From Rhodobaculum claviforme (lineage in GTDB: Bacteria > Pseudomonadota > Alphaproteobacteria > Rhodobacterales > Rhodobacteraceae): a stretch of 53,165 nucleotides of DNA. The DNA is taken from positions 1-53,165 of the forward strand of contig NZ_NHSD01000296.1 in NCBI RefSeq assembly GCF_016653255.1, given 5' to 3'. Positions 45,765 to 53,165 of this stretch are shown here, piece by piece. Position numbers and translations under genes: made by a program. How positions within the stretch are numbered: position 1 is the first letter of the stretch; each line of letters starts with the position of its first letter. The notes below the pieces were generated by a model that ran no database searches, had not been told where the DNA came from, and saw only the letters and a program-made list of their open reading frames with translations.

Positions 45765-45908
45765 CTACTTCGTCAGGATCAGCTTGCCCTGTCGCGTGAT
45801 GCGCAGACAATAGATCTGTCCGTCGAGGTCGATGCGCGCCTGCACACCCCCCTGGGTCAGGGTGCGCGCGTCATGGACCGGCACCTCGACCGGGCCGGGC
45901 ATGGTCAC
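45765..45908 (-). CDS. hemP: HemP-family hemin uptake protein
   Basis: This short protein ends VPVHDARTLTQGG then VQARIDLDGQIYCLRITRQG and KLILTK, the conserved HemP/HmuP core (HDAR...L, YxLRITRxGKLILTK). HemP proteins are small cytoplasmic regulators or helpers of heme uptake. I place the start at GTG 45908 (47 residues) or ATG 45902; a longer frame from 46034 gives 89 residues, but the extra part is Arg/Ala/Gly-rich without homology. The GTG overlaps the stop of a tiny upstream ORF (GTGA). It heads the hemP-bfd-bfr iron set behind an IRO-type operator. Confidence 0.85.
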   Translation of the reverse strand: MTMPGPVEVPVHDARTLTQGGVQARIDLDGQIYCLRITRQGKLILTK

Positions 45909-46003
45909 GCCCGGCACCCCTCGATCCGGTCGAACAGCCGGTCGAGCCATCCCGTCATGGGCCGCCAGCCCCCCGGCGCCGTGGCCGGTGTCGCGGTACG
46001 CAT
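45905..46003 (-). CDS. Possible 32-residue leader ORF upstream of hemP
   Basis: An ATG at 46003 opens a 32-codon frame in the leader of the iron operon, reading MRTATPATAPGGWRPMTGWL then DRLFDRIEGCRA, whose stop overlaps the hemP GTG by GTGA. The second half (MTGWLDRLFDRIEGCRA) looks like a tidy amphipathic helix rather than random GC-rich text. It could couple translation to hemP, or it may simply be noise; no family is known to me. Confidence 0.3.
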   Translation of the reverse strand: MRTATPATAPGGWRPMTGWLDRLFDRIEGCRA

Positions 46004-46109
46004 GCAGCCTGGAAAAAGCATTGGTCATCTCCACGGTCTGGATCCCTTCATGGTTGCGATTGACCCTGGCTGGTCCCCGTGGGGTGGCTCGGCTGCGGCA
46101 AAGACTGAG

Positions 46110-46130
46110 TGATTCAGTCGGTCATGTCAA
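46110..46130 (-). promoter_or_regulatory. Probable RirA (IRO) box next to the hemP-bfd-bfr promoter
   Basis: On the minus strand a consensus -35 TTGACA (46130-46125) is followed directly by TGA-CCGACTGAA-TCA (46124-46110), matching the alphaproteobacterial iron-responsive operator TGA-N9-TCA. A weak -10 (CAGTCT) follows at 17-base spacing. The octamer ACCGACTG recurs at 46150-46143, 28 bases upstream, as a second possible half-site. The box sits in the spacer, a classic repression position. Confidence 0.55.
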
Positions 46131-46149
46131 TTCCGATAATTACAGTCGG

Positions 46150-48153
46150 TTATTCCGTCGCAGCCCTGTCGCGCGGATCGCGCCGCCGCCGCCCGCTGTC
46201 ACGGTGAAACCGCACCTCCGGCAGCGGCACGATCCCGCGCAGCGCGGCAAAGGGATCGGTGGCGTGGGGCAACGCGTTGGCGGCGACGAAATGCTCCTGG
46301 AACCGTGGCACCAACGCGGTCTCGATCTTGTGGATCCGGCGCACCAGCGCCTCGACCTGCGCGCGCGCGCTGCGCGAGCAAAGCACCATGCGCGCCCCCG
46401 TCCCGGCCGCGTTGCCCGCCGATGTCACCCGTTCGGGCAGGGTATCGGGGATCATGCCCAGCACCAGCGCATGCAGCGGCGACACATGCGCCCCGAACGC
46501 GCCCGCCAGCACCACCCGGTCCACCCGGTCGACCCCGAAGGCGTCCATCAGCAGCCGCGCCCCGGCATGGAGCGCCGACTTCGCAAGCTGGATCGCCCGG
46601 ATGTCGGCTTGCGTGACCACGATGCGCGGGCTGTCATGCAGGACATAGGCGTGGGTGCGCCCCTCGGGCACGCAGCGCACGCAGCCGGTCTGCGCGGCCG
46701 AGCCGATCAGCCCCGAGGCGTCCACCAGCCCGGCCATGCGCATCTCGGCCACCGCCTCGATGATCCCCGAGCCGCAGATGCCGGTGACGGGGGTGTCGGC
46801 GGGAAAGCCGGGATCGTCGGACCACAGGTCGCAGCCGATCACCCTGACGCGCGGCGTGCCGGTGGCGGGATCGATGCGCACCCGCTCGATCGCGCCGGGG
46901 GCGGCGCGCTGGCCGGCGGTGATCTGCGCGCCCTCGAACGCGGGCCCGGTGGGCGAGGAACAGGCCAGAACCCGCAAGGCGTTGCCCAGCAGCAGCTCGG
47001 CGTTGGTGCCCACATCCACCACCAGCACCAGATCGTCGGACCGGTCGGGCGCCTCGGCCAGTGCGACGGCGGCGGCATCGGCCCCGACATGCCCGGCGAT
47101 GCAGGGCAGGACGTAGGCCCGCGCGCCGGGCGCAAGATCGCGCAGCCCGATCTCGCGCGCCGCCCCCTCGATCGCGCCGCAGATCGCCAGCGCAAAGGGC
47201 GCCTGCCCCAGCTCCGTCGGATCGAGGCCGAGCAGCAGGTGGTGCATCACCGGGTTGCAGACCACCACGACCTCGACGATGGCGCGGGGATCGACGTCGG
47301 CCTGCCGCGCCACGTCGCGCGCCAGATCGGCCAGCGCGGCCTGCACCACGGCGGTCATCTGCGCGGCCCCGCCGGGCGTCATCATGGCGTGGGACACCCG
47401 GCTCATCAGATCCTCGCCGAACCGGATCTGCGGGTTCATGGCGCCGGCCGCCGCGCACACGCTGCCATCAGCCAGATCGGTCAGATGCGCCGCAATGGTG
47501 GTGGAGCCGAGATCGATCGCCAGACCGTACAGCCGATCGTGGAACCCGGGCCACAGCGCCGTCAGCCGCGGCGTGGGGTCACGGTGGCCCTGGTGGATCG
47601 CGGCGGTGACGCGCCATTGGCCCTGGCGCAGGGTGGACTGGATCTCGCGCAGAACCTCAAGATCGGCCTGAAGATAATTGATCTGCCAATGGTCTTCGAG
47701 CGCCTTGGCCAGCCGCTCGAAATCGCCCGACGGGTCGTGCATGTCCGGCTCCGCCACATCGACCAGGCACAGCCGCGTGGCGGGGTCCATCTCCATCGGG
47801 CGGGCGGCGGCCTCCTTGCGGACAACCTGCCGATGGACCTGAGAGCCGGGCGGCACATCGATCACCACATCGCCCTGCACGCAGGCCTGGCAGCCCAGCC
47901 GCCGATCGGGGCCAAGGCCGCGCCGCTCGGCATAGCGCGCCTCGGCGGTGGTGGGGGGCGACAGCGCGGAGCCGGGCGTGCGCGTCATGTCCGCGGCCGG
48001 CGGGGCGATCTGGCACCGGCCGCAGATCCCGCGCCCGCCGCACACCGAATCCAGATCGACCCCCAACGCCCGCGCCGCCGCCAGCACCGATGTGCCCGGC
48101 GCAACCTGCCCCCGCCGCCCCGAGGGCAGGAACACCACCCGTGCATCCGCCAT
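46150..48153 (-). CDS. 2Fe-2S ferredoxin/ASKHA-domain protein (RACo-like, DUF4445)
   Basis: This 667-residue protein begins with a plant-type [2Fe-2S] domain (SVCGGRGICGRC near residue 37, fourth ligand near 88 in LGCQACV). A linker domain and a large ASKHA ATPase-like domain follow (YGLAIDLGSTTIAAHL near 218, VVDVGTNAELLL near 385, VLAGAFGAHVSPLHA near 555). RACo-type proteins use ATP to re-reduce cob(II)alamin in corrinoid methyltransferase systems such as those for methylamines or glycine betaine. No corrinoid protein or methyltransferase gene is in this window, so its partner must lie elsewhere. A 90-base spacer separates it from the stress-protein gene. Confidence 0.9.
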   Translation of the reverse strand: MADARVVFLPSGRRGQVAPGTSVLAAARALGVDLDSVCGGRGICGRCQIAPPAADMTRTPGSALSPPTTAEARYAERRGLGPDRRLGCQACVQGDVVIDVPPGSQVHRQVVRKEAAARPMEMDPATRLCLVDVAEPDMHDPSGDFERLAKALEDHWQINYLQADLEVLREIQSTLRQGQWRVTAAIHQGHRDPTPRLTALWPGFHDRLYGLAIDLGSTTIAAHLTDLADGSVCAAAGAMNPQIRFGEDLMSRVSHAMMTPGGAAQMTAVVQAALADLARDVARQADVDPRAIVEVVVVCNPVMHHLLLGLDPTELGQAPFALAICGAIEGAAREIGLRDLAPGARAYVLPCIAGHVGADAAAVALAEAPDRSDDLVLVVDVGTNAELLLGNALRVLACSSPTGPAFEGAQITAGQRAAPGAIERVRIDPATGTPRVRVIGCDLWSDDPGFPADTPVTGICGSGIIEAVAEMRMAGLVDASGLIGSAAQTGCVRCVPEGRTHAYVLHDSPRIVVTQADIRAIQLAKSALHAGARLLMDAFGVDRVDRVVLAGAFGAHVSPLHALVLGMIPDTLPERVTSAGNAAGTGARMVLCSRSARAQVEALVRRIHKIETALVPRFQEHFVAANALPHATDPFAALRGIVPLPEVRFHRDSGRRRRDPRDRAATE

Positions 48154-48246
48154 CGCCGCCCCCCCTTGATGCCCGGCCCCAGTCTAGGGCCGTGCGGGCA
48201 CGCGGGCGGGCCGAAGGCGACGGATCAGCGACGCCGAGCGGCGCCC

Positions 48247-48660
48247 TCAGCGCTCCACCAGCACCGAGCACTGGGCATGGCGCACCACCCGCGCGGCGGT
48301 GGAGCCGAGGAAATAGTCCGAGAACCCCGGCACATGCGAGCCGATCAGGATCAGATCGGCGGCGTGATCCTGCGCCGCGGCCAGGATCTTGGAGGGCGCG
48401 TTGCCCTCGCGGATGTCGTAATCCACGCTGACCTTGCCCGCGCCCGCGCCCAGTGATTCGAGCTTGCGCAGCACGTCGCGCCGCCGTCCCGCCAGCTGTT
48501 CGCGCGGCAGCGTCGCGGCCAGATACGGCGGCAGCGGCTCCATAACATGCACCAGAACGATGGCCCCGCCGCGATCCAGCAGCGCGCGTGCCCGCTCCAC
48601 CAGCCCGCGTCCGACCCCGGTGCCGCCGAGCGCCACCGGTACGATGATCTTGGAATACAT
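48247..48660 (-). CDS. Universal stress protein (UspA family)
   Basis: This 137-residue single-domain Usp has an N-terminal beta strand (YSKIIVPVALGGTG) and the ATP-binding C-terminal motif DLILIGSHVPGFSDYFLGSTAARVVRHAQCSVLV (G-x2-G-x9-G-S pattern near residues 107-130). Such proteins bind ATP or remain nucleotide-free and aid survival under stress, with partners unknown. It lies alone between the cupin and the ASKHA genes with a short gap on each side. Confidence 0.9.
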   Translation of the reverse strand: MYSKIIVPVALGGTGVGRGLVERARALLDRGGAIVLVHVMEPLPPYLAATLPREQLAGRRRDVLRKLESLGAGAGKVSVDYDIREGNAPSKILAAAQDHAADLILIGSHVPGFSDYFLGSTAARVVRHAQCSVLVER

Positions 48661-48720
48661 CCCGTATCCTCCCGCAGTGTGTCCCACGGGGGCCTGTGTC
48701 GGCCACCACAGGCACGCGGG

Positions 48721-49146
48721 TCAATGAGCGATATCAAATCCCGGCGGCGCGAGTTCGAAGCCGTCAAAGGAAAACCCCGGCGACACGGTGCAGCCCACCA
48801 GCGTCCAGGCCCCCGTCGTGCGCGCCGCCTGCCAGTAGCCCGCGGGCACGATCAGCTGCGGCATTTCGCCCGCCATCAGGTCGGCGCCCAGGGTGTGCGT
48901 CACCGCCGGGCCGGCGTCGCGCGCGGACATCGACAACGCAAGCGGCGCTCCGGAATGGAAGTGCCAGATCTCGGTCGCGTCGACGCGGTGCCAGTGGCTG
49001 CGCTCCTCCGCCTTGAGCAGGAACAGGATGGCGGTGCCGGTGGGGCGGGTACCGGCCGGGGCCTCGGCCACCCAGGTCTGGCGGTACCAGCCACCCTCCG
49101 GGTGGCGCTGGAGGCCGAGGGCCGTGATGATCCCCTCGGCGGTCAT
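48721..49146 (-). CDS. Cupin domain protein, DUF985 family
   Basis: This 141-residue protein has ALGLQRHPEGGWYRQTWVAE at the N-terminus, AILFLLKAEERSHWHRVDATEIWHFHSGAPL near residue 40 with cupin metal histidines, and VPAGYWQAARTTGAWTLVGCTVSPGFSFDGFELA at the C-terminus, all DUF985 hallmarks. The barrel probably binds a metal; some members act as sugar-nucleotide epimerase-like proteins, but no reaction is established. Its start overlaps the stop of coaD by four bases (ATGA), so it is translated after coaD. Confidence 0.88.
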   Translation of the reverse strand: MTAEGIITALGLQRHPEGGWYRQTWVAEAPAGTRPTGTAILFLLKAEERSHWHRVDATEIWHFHSGAPLALSMSARDAGPAVTHTLGADLMAGEMPQLIVPAGYWQAARTTGAWTLVGCTVSPGFSFDGFELAPPGFDIAH

Positions 49147-49637
49147 CGCGGGCCGTCCAGCTTGGCGCGCAGCGCCTGCTCCACCGCCGGCGGCACGAAG
49201 CGCGAGACGTCGCCGCCCAGCCGCGCGATCTCCTTGACCAGCTTGGAGGCGATGGCCTGGTGGCGCGCCTCGGCCATCAGGAACACCGTCTCGATGCTGG
49301 CGTCGAGCGCGCGGTTCATGCCAACCATCTGGAATTCGTACTCGAAATCCGCGACCGCGCGCAGGCCGCGGATGATGACCTGCGCGCCCACGTCGCGGGC
49401 GCAGTCGATCAGCAGGTTCTCGAACGGGTGGGCGATGATCTCCACGCCGGGGGCCAGGGTCGCGGTCTCGGCCTCGATCATGGCCACGCGTTCCTCCAAC
49501 GAAAACAGCGGGCCCTTGTCGCGGTTGATGGCCACGCCGATCACCAGCCGGTCCACCAGCGCGCTGGCCCGCGTGATGATGTCCATGTGCCCCAGCGTGA
49601 GCGGATCGAAGGTTCCGGGATAAAGCCCGATGCGCAT
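49143..49637 (-). CDS. coaD: Phosphopantetheine adenylyltransferase
   Basis: This 164-residue enzyme catalyses ATP + 4'-phosphopantetheine to dephospho-CoA + PPi, the penultimate step of CoA synthesis. It has the nucleotidyltransferase T/HxGH signature LYPGTFDPLTLGHMDII at the N-terminus, IIRGLRAVADFEYEFQM near residue 88, and the SSKLVKEIA-type segment ASKLVKEIARLGGDVSRFVPPAV near 130. Length agrees with the family (about 160). The start MRIGLYPG is standard. It leads a two-gene unit with the cupin gene. Confidence 0.97.
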   Translation of the reverse strand: MRIGLYPGTFDPLTLGHMDIITRASALVDRLVIGVAINRDKGPLFSLEERVAMIEAETATLAPGVEIIAHPFENLLIDCARDVGAQVIIRGLRAVADFEYEFQMVGMNRALDASIETVFLMAEARHQAIASKLVKEIARLGGDVSRFVPPAVEQALRAKLDGPR

Positions 49638-49713
49638 TGCGGTCTGTCCCTTCCGCTCGGCCGTGTTGGCGCGCAGGCAACCCGATTGCGGCGCGGGATG
49701 CAACCCTTCCGCG

Positions 49714-50172
49714 TCAGACCGGGATCGCGGTCGTGCTGACGACCGTGCGGAGCGCGAACGAGGACTGCATCTGCGCGACGCCCGGCAGCCGCGACAGGTA
49801 GCGGCGGTGGATGCGGGCGAAATCCTCGGTGTCGCGGGCAAGGATCTTGAGCAGGTAATCCGCCGTCCCCGCCATCAGGTGGCACTCCAGCACATCCGGA
49901 ATCGCGGCGACCGCCCGCTCGAACGCGGCCAGCACCTCCTCGGACTGGCCCGCCAGCTTGATCTCCACATAGACGGTGGAGGGGCGGCCCATCGCGCGCG
50001 CATCCAGAAGCGCCACCCAGGCGCGGATGATCCCCGCCCCCTCCAGCCGCTGGACCCGCCGGTGGCACGCCGAGGGCGACAGATGCACGCGCTCCGAGAG
50101 CTCGGCGTTGGTGATGCGGCCGTGCCTTTGCAGCACCGTCAGGATGCGCCGGTCGGTGTCGTCGATCTCCAT
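49714..50172 (-). CDS. Lrp/AsnC-family transcriptional regulator, probably of ald
   Basis: This 152-residue Lrp-family protein has an N-terminal helix-turn-helix (DDTDRRILTVLQRHGRITNAELSERVHLSPSACHRRVQRLEGAGII) and a RAM ligand-binding domain (VYVEIKLAGQSEEVLAAFERAVAAIPDVLECHLMAGTADYLLKILARD). Proteins of this type bind amino acids and form octamers around DNA. It is divergent from alanine dehydrogenase with 138 bases between; AldR-type regulators sit in exactly this arrangement and activate ald when alanine is present. The target is thus inferred from position. Confidence 0.9.
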   Translation of the reverse strand: MEIDDTDRRILTVLQRHGRITNAELSERVHLSPSACHRRVQRLEGAGIIRAWVALLDARAMGRPSTVYVEIKLAGQSEEVLAAFERAVAAIPDVLECHLMAGTADYLLKILARDTEDFARIHRRYLSRLPGVAQMQSSFALRTVVSTTAIPV

Positions 50173-50310
50173 GGACGCGCAAATCCTTTGCTCGGGATGG
50201 GTGTTTCGCGCAGGACTTTACCGCGCCCACGCGCAGGTGCCAGTCTGGTTTGCGCACCCCTGCGGCGCGCGGCGCGGCATGCTGGGGCGACCGGATCAAG
50301 GGAGGATGCC

Positions 50311-51429
50311 ATGCGGATCGGAAGCGTGAAGGAGATCAAGGCACAGGAGTACCGGGTGGGCCTGCCACCCGCGGCCGTGCGCGAAGCGGTGGCCCATGGC
50401 CACGAAGTGCTGATCGAAGCCGGCGCCGGCATCGGCGCGGGGTTCGAGGATGCCGAGTACACCGACGCCGGCGCGCGCCTGGTGGACGACCCCGCCGAGG
50501 TGTTCGCCGAGGCCGAGATGGTGGTGAAGGTCAAGGAGCCGCAGCCCTCCGAGCGTGCGCAGCTGCGCGAGGGGCAGGTGCTGTTCACCTATCTCCACCT
50601 CGCGCCCGACCGTCCGCAGACCGAGGATCTGATCGCCAGCGGCGTCACCGCCATCGCCTATGAGACGGTGACCGACCGTGCGGGCGGCCTGCCGCTGCTG
50701 GCGCCGATGTCCGAGGTCGCGGGGCGGCTGGCGCCCCAGACCGGCGCCTGGACCCTGCAGAAGGCCAACGGGGGGCGCGGCGTGCTGATGGGCGGCGTGC
50801 CCGGGGTGCGGCCTGCGAACGTCGTGATCGTGGGCGGCGGCGTCGTGGGCACGGCGGCGGCGCGGGTCGCGGTGGGGATGGGGGCGAATGTGACCGTCCT
50901 TGACCGTTCGGTCCCGCGGATGTCGTATCTGGACGACATCTTCCAGGGGCGGCTGACGACGCAGTTCTCCAGCGCGCAGGCCATCGATGCGCTGCTGCCC
51001 ACCGCCGACATGGTGATCGGCGCGGTGCTGATCCCCGGCGCCGCGGCGCCCAAGCTGGTCAGCCGCGCGCAGCTGGGCCGGATGCAGCCCGGCGCGGTGC
51101 TCGTGGATGTCGCCATCGACCAGGGCGGGTGTTTCGAGACCTCGCGCCCCACCACCCACCAGGACCCGATCTATGAGGTCGACGGGATCATGCACTACTG
51201 CGTGGCCAACATGCCCGGCGCCGTGCCGCGCACCGCCACGCAGGCGCTGTCGAACGCCACCCTGCCCTTCGTTCTGGCGCTGGCGAACAAGGGCTGGCGG
51301 CAGGCGTGCGAGGACGATCCCCACCTGCTCGCGGGCCTGAACGTGCATGCCGGGGCGCTGACCTCCTATCCCGTGGGTCGGGCGCTGGAGATCGACGTGG
51401 TCTCGCCCACGCTGGCGCTGAAGCGCTGA
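50311..51429 (+). CDS. ald: Alanine dehydrogenase
   Basis: This 372-residue enzyme oxidatively deaminates L-alanine to pyruvate with NAD+. It has the N-terminal RIGSVKEIKAQEYRVGLPPAAV with the catalytic lysine region (MVVKVKEPQPSE near residue 72), the catalytic His in FTYLHLAPD near 96, the Rossmann motif VVIVGGGVVGTAAARVAVGMGANVTVLDRS near 170, and DVAIDQGGCFETSRPTTHQDP near 270. Length fits the family (about 370-374). It has a GGGAGGATGCC ribosome site and converges on the TRAP gene with only four bases between stops. Confidence 0.96.
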   Translation: MRIGSVKEIKAQEYRVGLPPAAVREAVAHGHEVLIEAGAGIGAGFEDAEYTDAGARLVDDPAEVFAEAEMVVKVKEPQPSERAQLREGQVLFTYLHLAPDRPQTEDLIASGVTAIAYETVTDRAGGLPLLAPMSEVAGRLAPQTGAWTLQKANGGRGVLMGGVPGVRPANVVIVGGGVVGTAAARVAVGMGANVTVLDRSVPRMSYLDDIFQGRLTTQFSSAQAIDALLPTADMVIGAVLIPGAAAPKLVSRAQLGRMQPGAVLVDVAIDQGGCFETSRPTTHQDPIYEVDGIMHYCVANMPGAVPRTATQALSNATLPFVLALANKGWRQACEDDPHLLAGLNVHAGALTSYPVGRALEIDVVSPTLALKR

Positions 51430-51460
51430 CGCGTCAGCCGGGCCGCAGCCGTGCGGCCCG
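51425..51460. terminator. Palindrome and hairpin at the ald/TRAP convergent junction
   Basis: A perfect palindrome GCTGACGCGTCAGC (51425-51438) contains both convergent stop codons. It is followed by CGGGCCGCA (51439-51447) pairing with TGCGGCCCG (51452-51460) across four bases. The second hairpin lies in the end of the TRAP coding region and would terminate the ald transcript. Confidence 0.6.
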
Positions 51461-53044
51461 GCGCGCCAGCCACCAGTTGAGCGCAAGCACGAGCAGGAGG
51501 ACCGCCGCGCCCGCCACCTCCACCCGCAGGTCGGGCCAGAAGATCGCCACCGTGGCCGGGATCACCAGCGCACGCGACACCAGGTCCATCGGGCCGAACA
51601 GCCAGCCATCGAGCGCGGCCGCAAAGGCCACCAGCGCCAAGATCGCGATGGCCCCGGTCCACAGCAGCACCGGCAGCGGCCCGCCCATGATGATCTCGGG
51701 GTTGAACACCATGAACAGCGGGATCAGGTACAGCCCCTTGGCGTATTTCCACGCCTGAAGCGATGTCTCCATCGGTTTCGATCCGGCGATGGCCGCGCCC
51801 GCGAACCCCGCCAGCGCCACAGGTGGCGTGACGTTGCTGTCCTGCGAGTACCAGAACACCACCAGATGCGCGATCAGCAGCGGGATGCCGAACTCGGTCT
51901 GCAGCGCCGGACCCACCAGCACGATCAGCACGATGTACGCCGCCGTCACCGGCAGCCCCAGCCCCAGGATCAGCGAGGCGATCAGCACCAGGAACAGCGC
52001 CAGCACCAGATTGCCGCCCGACAGCGCCACCATCATCGACGAGAACTTCAGCCCCAGCCCCGTCAGCCCCACCACGCCCACGATGATCCCCGCCACCGCA
52101 CAGGCAATCGACACCGCCACCGCGTTGCGCGCGCCCAGCGACAGCGCCCGGCCGATCACCATCACCCCCGCCCAGGCGGCCGTGGCCGCCCGCTCCACCG
52201 TCAGGGGATTGCCGCGCATCGGCTCGATCACCGCCAGCACCACCAGCGCCCGCAGACCCGCCACCGCGATCACCGACATGATCGCCCAGAACCCCACCCG
52301 CATGGGCGAGAACCCCTGGATCAGCAGGTAGAGAAGCACCACCAGCGGCACCAGGAACTGCCAGCCCGCCGCCATCACGCTGCGCACGCGCGGCAGCTCG
52401 GCCGCGGTCATGCCGCGCATGCCGGCCTTCATGGCCGCGATGTGCACGAACAGGTAAACAGTGCCCAGATACAGGATCGCCGGAAAGATCGAGACGGTGA
52501 CGATCTCGATGTAGGGAACGCCCGTGTATTCGGCCATCAGGAAGGCGCCCGCCCCCATCAGCGGCGGCGTGATCTGCCCGCCGGTCGATGCCGCGGCCTC
52601 GATCCCGCCGGCCTGCTTGGCCTTGTAGCCGAGCTTCTTCATCAGCGGGATGGTGAAGGCGCCGGTGGTCACCACATTTGCAATCGCCGAGCCCGAGATC
52701 GAGCCCATCCCCGCCGAGGCGATGACGGCGGCCTTGGCCGGCCCGCCCGGCTTGCGCCCCGTCGCGGCAAAGGCAAGGTCGATGAAGAACTTGCCCGCGC
52801 CGGTGACCTCCAGAAACGCGCCGAACAGCACGAACATGAACACGAAGGTCGCGGCCACCCCCAGCGGCAGGCCGAAGATCCCCTCCTGGCCCAGATAGAG
52901 TTGCCCCACCACCCGCATCTCGGTGTAGCCGCGGTGGCCCAGGATCCCCGGCAGCCAGTCCGACAGCCCCGGCAGCAACCCGCGCGGCCCGGCAAAGGCA
53001 TAGGCGATGAACACCGCCCCGATGACCGTCAGCCCCAGGCCCAC
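51434..53044 (-). CDS. TRAP transporter fused permease (TAXI-type), N-terminally short
   Basis: This 536-residue membrane protein is a TRAP large-subunit (DctM-like) permease. It has YLGQEGIFGLPLGVAATFVFMFVLFGAFLEVTGAGKFFIDLA, AANVVTTGAFTIPLMKKLG, IEAAASTGGQITPPLMGAGAFLMAEY near residue 150, LILGLGLPVTAAYIVLIVLVGP near 365 and DSNVTPPVALAGFAGAAIAG near 405. Fused TAXI permeases normally have 600-700 or more residues, with four extra N-terminal helices (the DctQ part). Here the frame has a stop at about 53108-53110, and the first usable start is GTG 53044, just inside conserved sequence (WVGLGLTVIGAVFIAYAF). The N-terminal DctQ-like part is therefore missing from this reading. No TAXI binding protein is in the window. 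Confidence 0.8.
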   Translation of the reverse strand: MGLGLTVIGAVFIAYAFAGPRGLLPGLSDWLPGILGHRGYTEMRVVGQLYLGQEGIFGLPLGVAATFVFMFVLFGAFLEVTGAGKFFIDLAFAATGRKPGGPAKAAVIASAGMGSISGSAIANVVTTGAFTIPLMKKLGYKAKQAGGIEAAASTGGQITPPLMGAGAFLMAEYTGVPYIEIVTVSIFPAILYLGTVYLFVHIAAMKAGMRGMTAAELPRVRSVMAAGWQFLVPLVVLLYLLIQGFSPMRVGFWAIMSVIAVAGLRALVVLAVIEPMRGNPLTVERAATAAWAGVMVIGRALSLGARNAVAVSIACAVAGIIVGVVGLTGLGLKFSSMMVALSGGNLVLALFLVLIASLILGLGLPVTAAYIVLIVLVGPALQTEFGIPLLIAHLVVFWYSQDSNVTPPVALAGFAGAAIAGSKPMETSLQAWKYAKGLYLIPLFMVFNPEIIMGGPLPVLLWTGAIAILALVAFAAALDGWLFGPMDLVSRALVIPATVAIFWPDLRVEVAGAAVLLLVLALNWWLARRAARLRPG

Positions 53045-53165
53045 CCACGCGGCGGCGGCGGTCGACCGCGCCGTCGGGGTTGCGATCGGAATAGGACAGC
53101 GCGGCGGTCACGGGGCCAAGGGTGGCACCCAGCTGCACGCCATTGTCGGCCGCGGCCCCCGCCCC
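53045..53165 (-). other. Window-edge reading frame of porin-like character, out of frame with the TRAP gene
   Basis: On the minus strand the first 40 codons from the window edge read GAAADNGVQLGATLGPVTAA, then LSYSDRNPDGAVDRRRRVGG. The alternating polar and hydrophobic residues and SYSDRN resemble a strand of an alphaproteobacterial porin. This frame then continues in a frame different from the TRAP permease. It is only 120 bases, so the assignment is a suggestion. Confidence 0.3.

Noticed and set aside
46035-46109. Riboswitch or tRNA in the iron-operon leader
   Set aside because: No cloverleaf or known riboswitch consensus is visible; a protein-binding IRO box explains the conserved-looking motif better.
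45832-48456. An 874-codon plus-strand open frame
   Set aside because: It is antisense to hemP, the ASKHA protein and the stress-protein gene; no motifs, composition-driven.

Overview
The window is about 53 kb of very GC-rich DNA, roughly 70% by eye, densely packed with genes and using many GTG and some TTG starts. Gene content points to an alphaproteobacterium of the Rhodobacterales (Rhodobacteraceae/Roseobacter type). The evidence is a fliG of that lineage's divergent type, an SDR gene next to uvrC, an aglEFGK-type sugar transporter, hemP-bfd-bfr iron genes, a DUF4212/acetate-symporter/DUF294 cluster and a GTTC-N7-GTTC LexA box. This is inferred from gene families, not from a database search. 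I see no rRNA, tRNA, CRISPR array or intact insertion sequence.

Left part (1-12.8 kb): the 3' end of fliG, a pseudouridine synthase, two short-chain dehydrogenases, an overlapping argB-ferredoxin-phosphohistidine phosphatase set, a CoxG-like protein, a glutathionyl-hydroquinone reductase, a LysR regulator, and a run of S49 peptidase, zinc-ribbon protein, Ca2+/Na+ antiporter and FolM-like SDR. It ends with uvrC, which has an SOS box upstream and a very strong hairpin downstream. From 12.9 to 18.6 kb lies an alpha-glucoside-type ABC transporter (ATPase, two permeases, binding protein) divergent from glucokinase. It lacks the alpha-glucosidase and regulator genes often found with it. From 18.6 to 25.8 kb come a Tat-exported sulfide:quinone-reductase-like flavoprotein with a DUF5368 membrane partner, the malic enzyme MaeB behind a palindromic operator, and a nucleoside salvage set (deoB, a wrecked adenosine deaminase gene, upp), then an NsrR-type regulator.

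From 25.9 to 31.8 kb come an NfeD/slipin membrane pair, a THUMP methyltransferase, a decayed IS3-family insertion sequence, radC and two small genes. The most interesting block, 32.2-44.4 kb, is a single-direction acetate module: acs, adk, DUF4212, an acetate symporter, a cyclic-nucleotide/CBS/DUF294 nucleotidyltransferase-like protein, a small membrane protein, a stand-alone response regulator, and a membrane PAS/pseudo-histidine-kinase fused to a DEDDh exonuclease. A Na/Pi-cotransporter-like protein and a small membrane protein follow. Making, removing and probably sensing adenylates recur through the module.

Right part (44.4-53.2 kb): a MobA-like nucleotidyltransferase, bfr, bfd and hemP behind a probable RirA (IRO) box, a 2Fe-2S/ASKHA reductive activator, a universal stress protein, a DUF985 cupin with coaD, an Lrp-type regulator divergent from alanine dehydrogenase, and a TRAP (TAXI-type) fused permease. 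The permease seems to lack its usual N-terminal part, and the last 120 bases carry an unrelated, porin-like reading frame.
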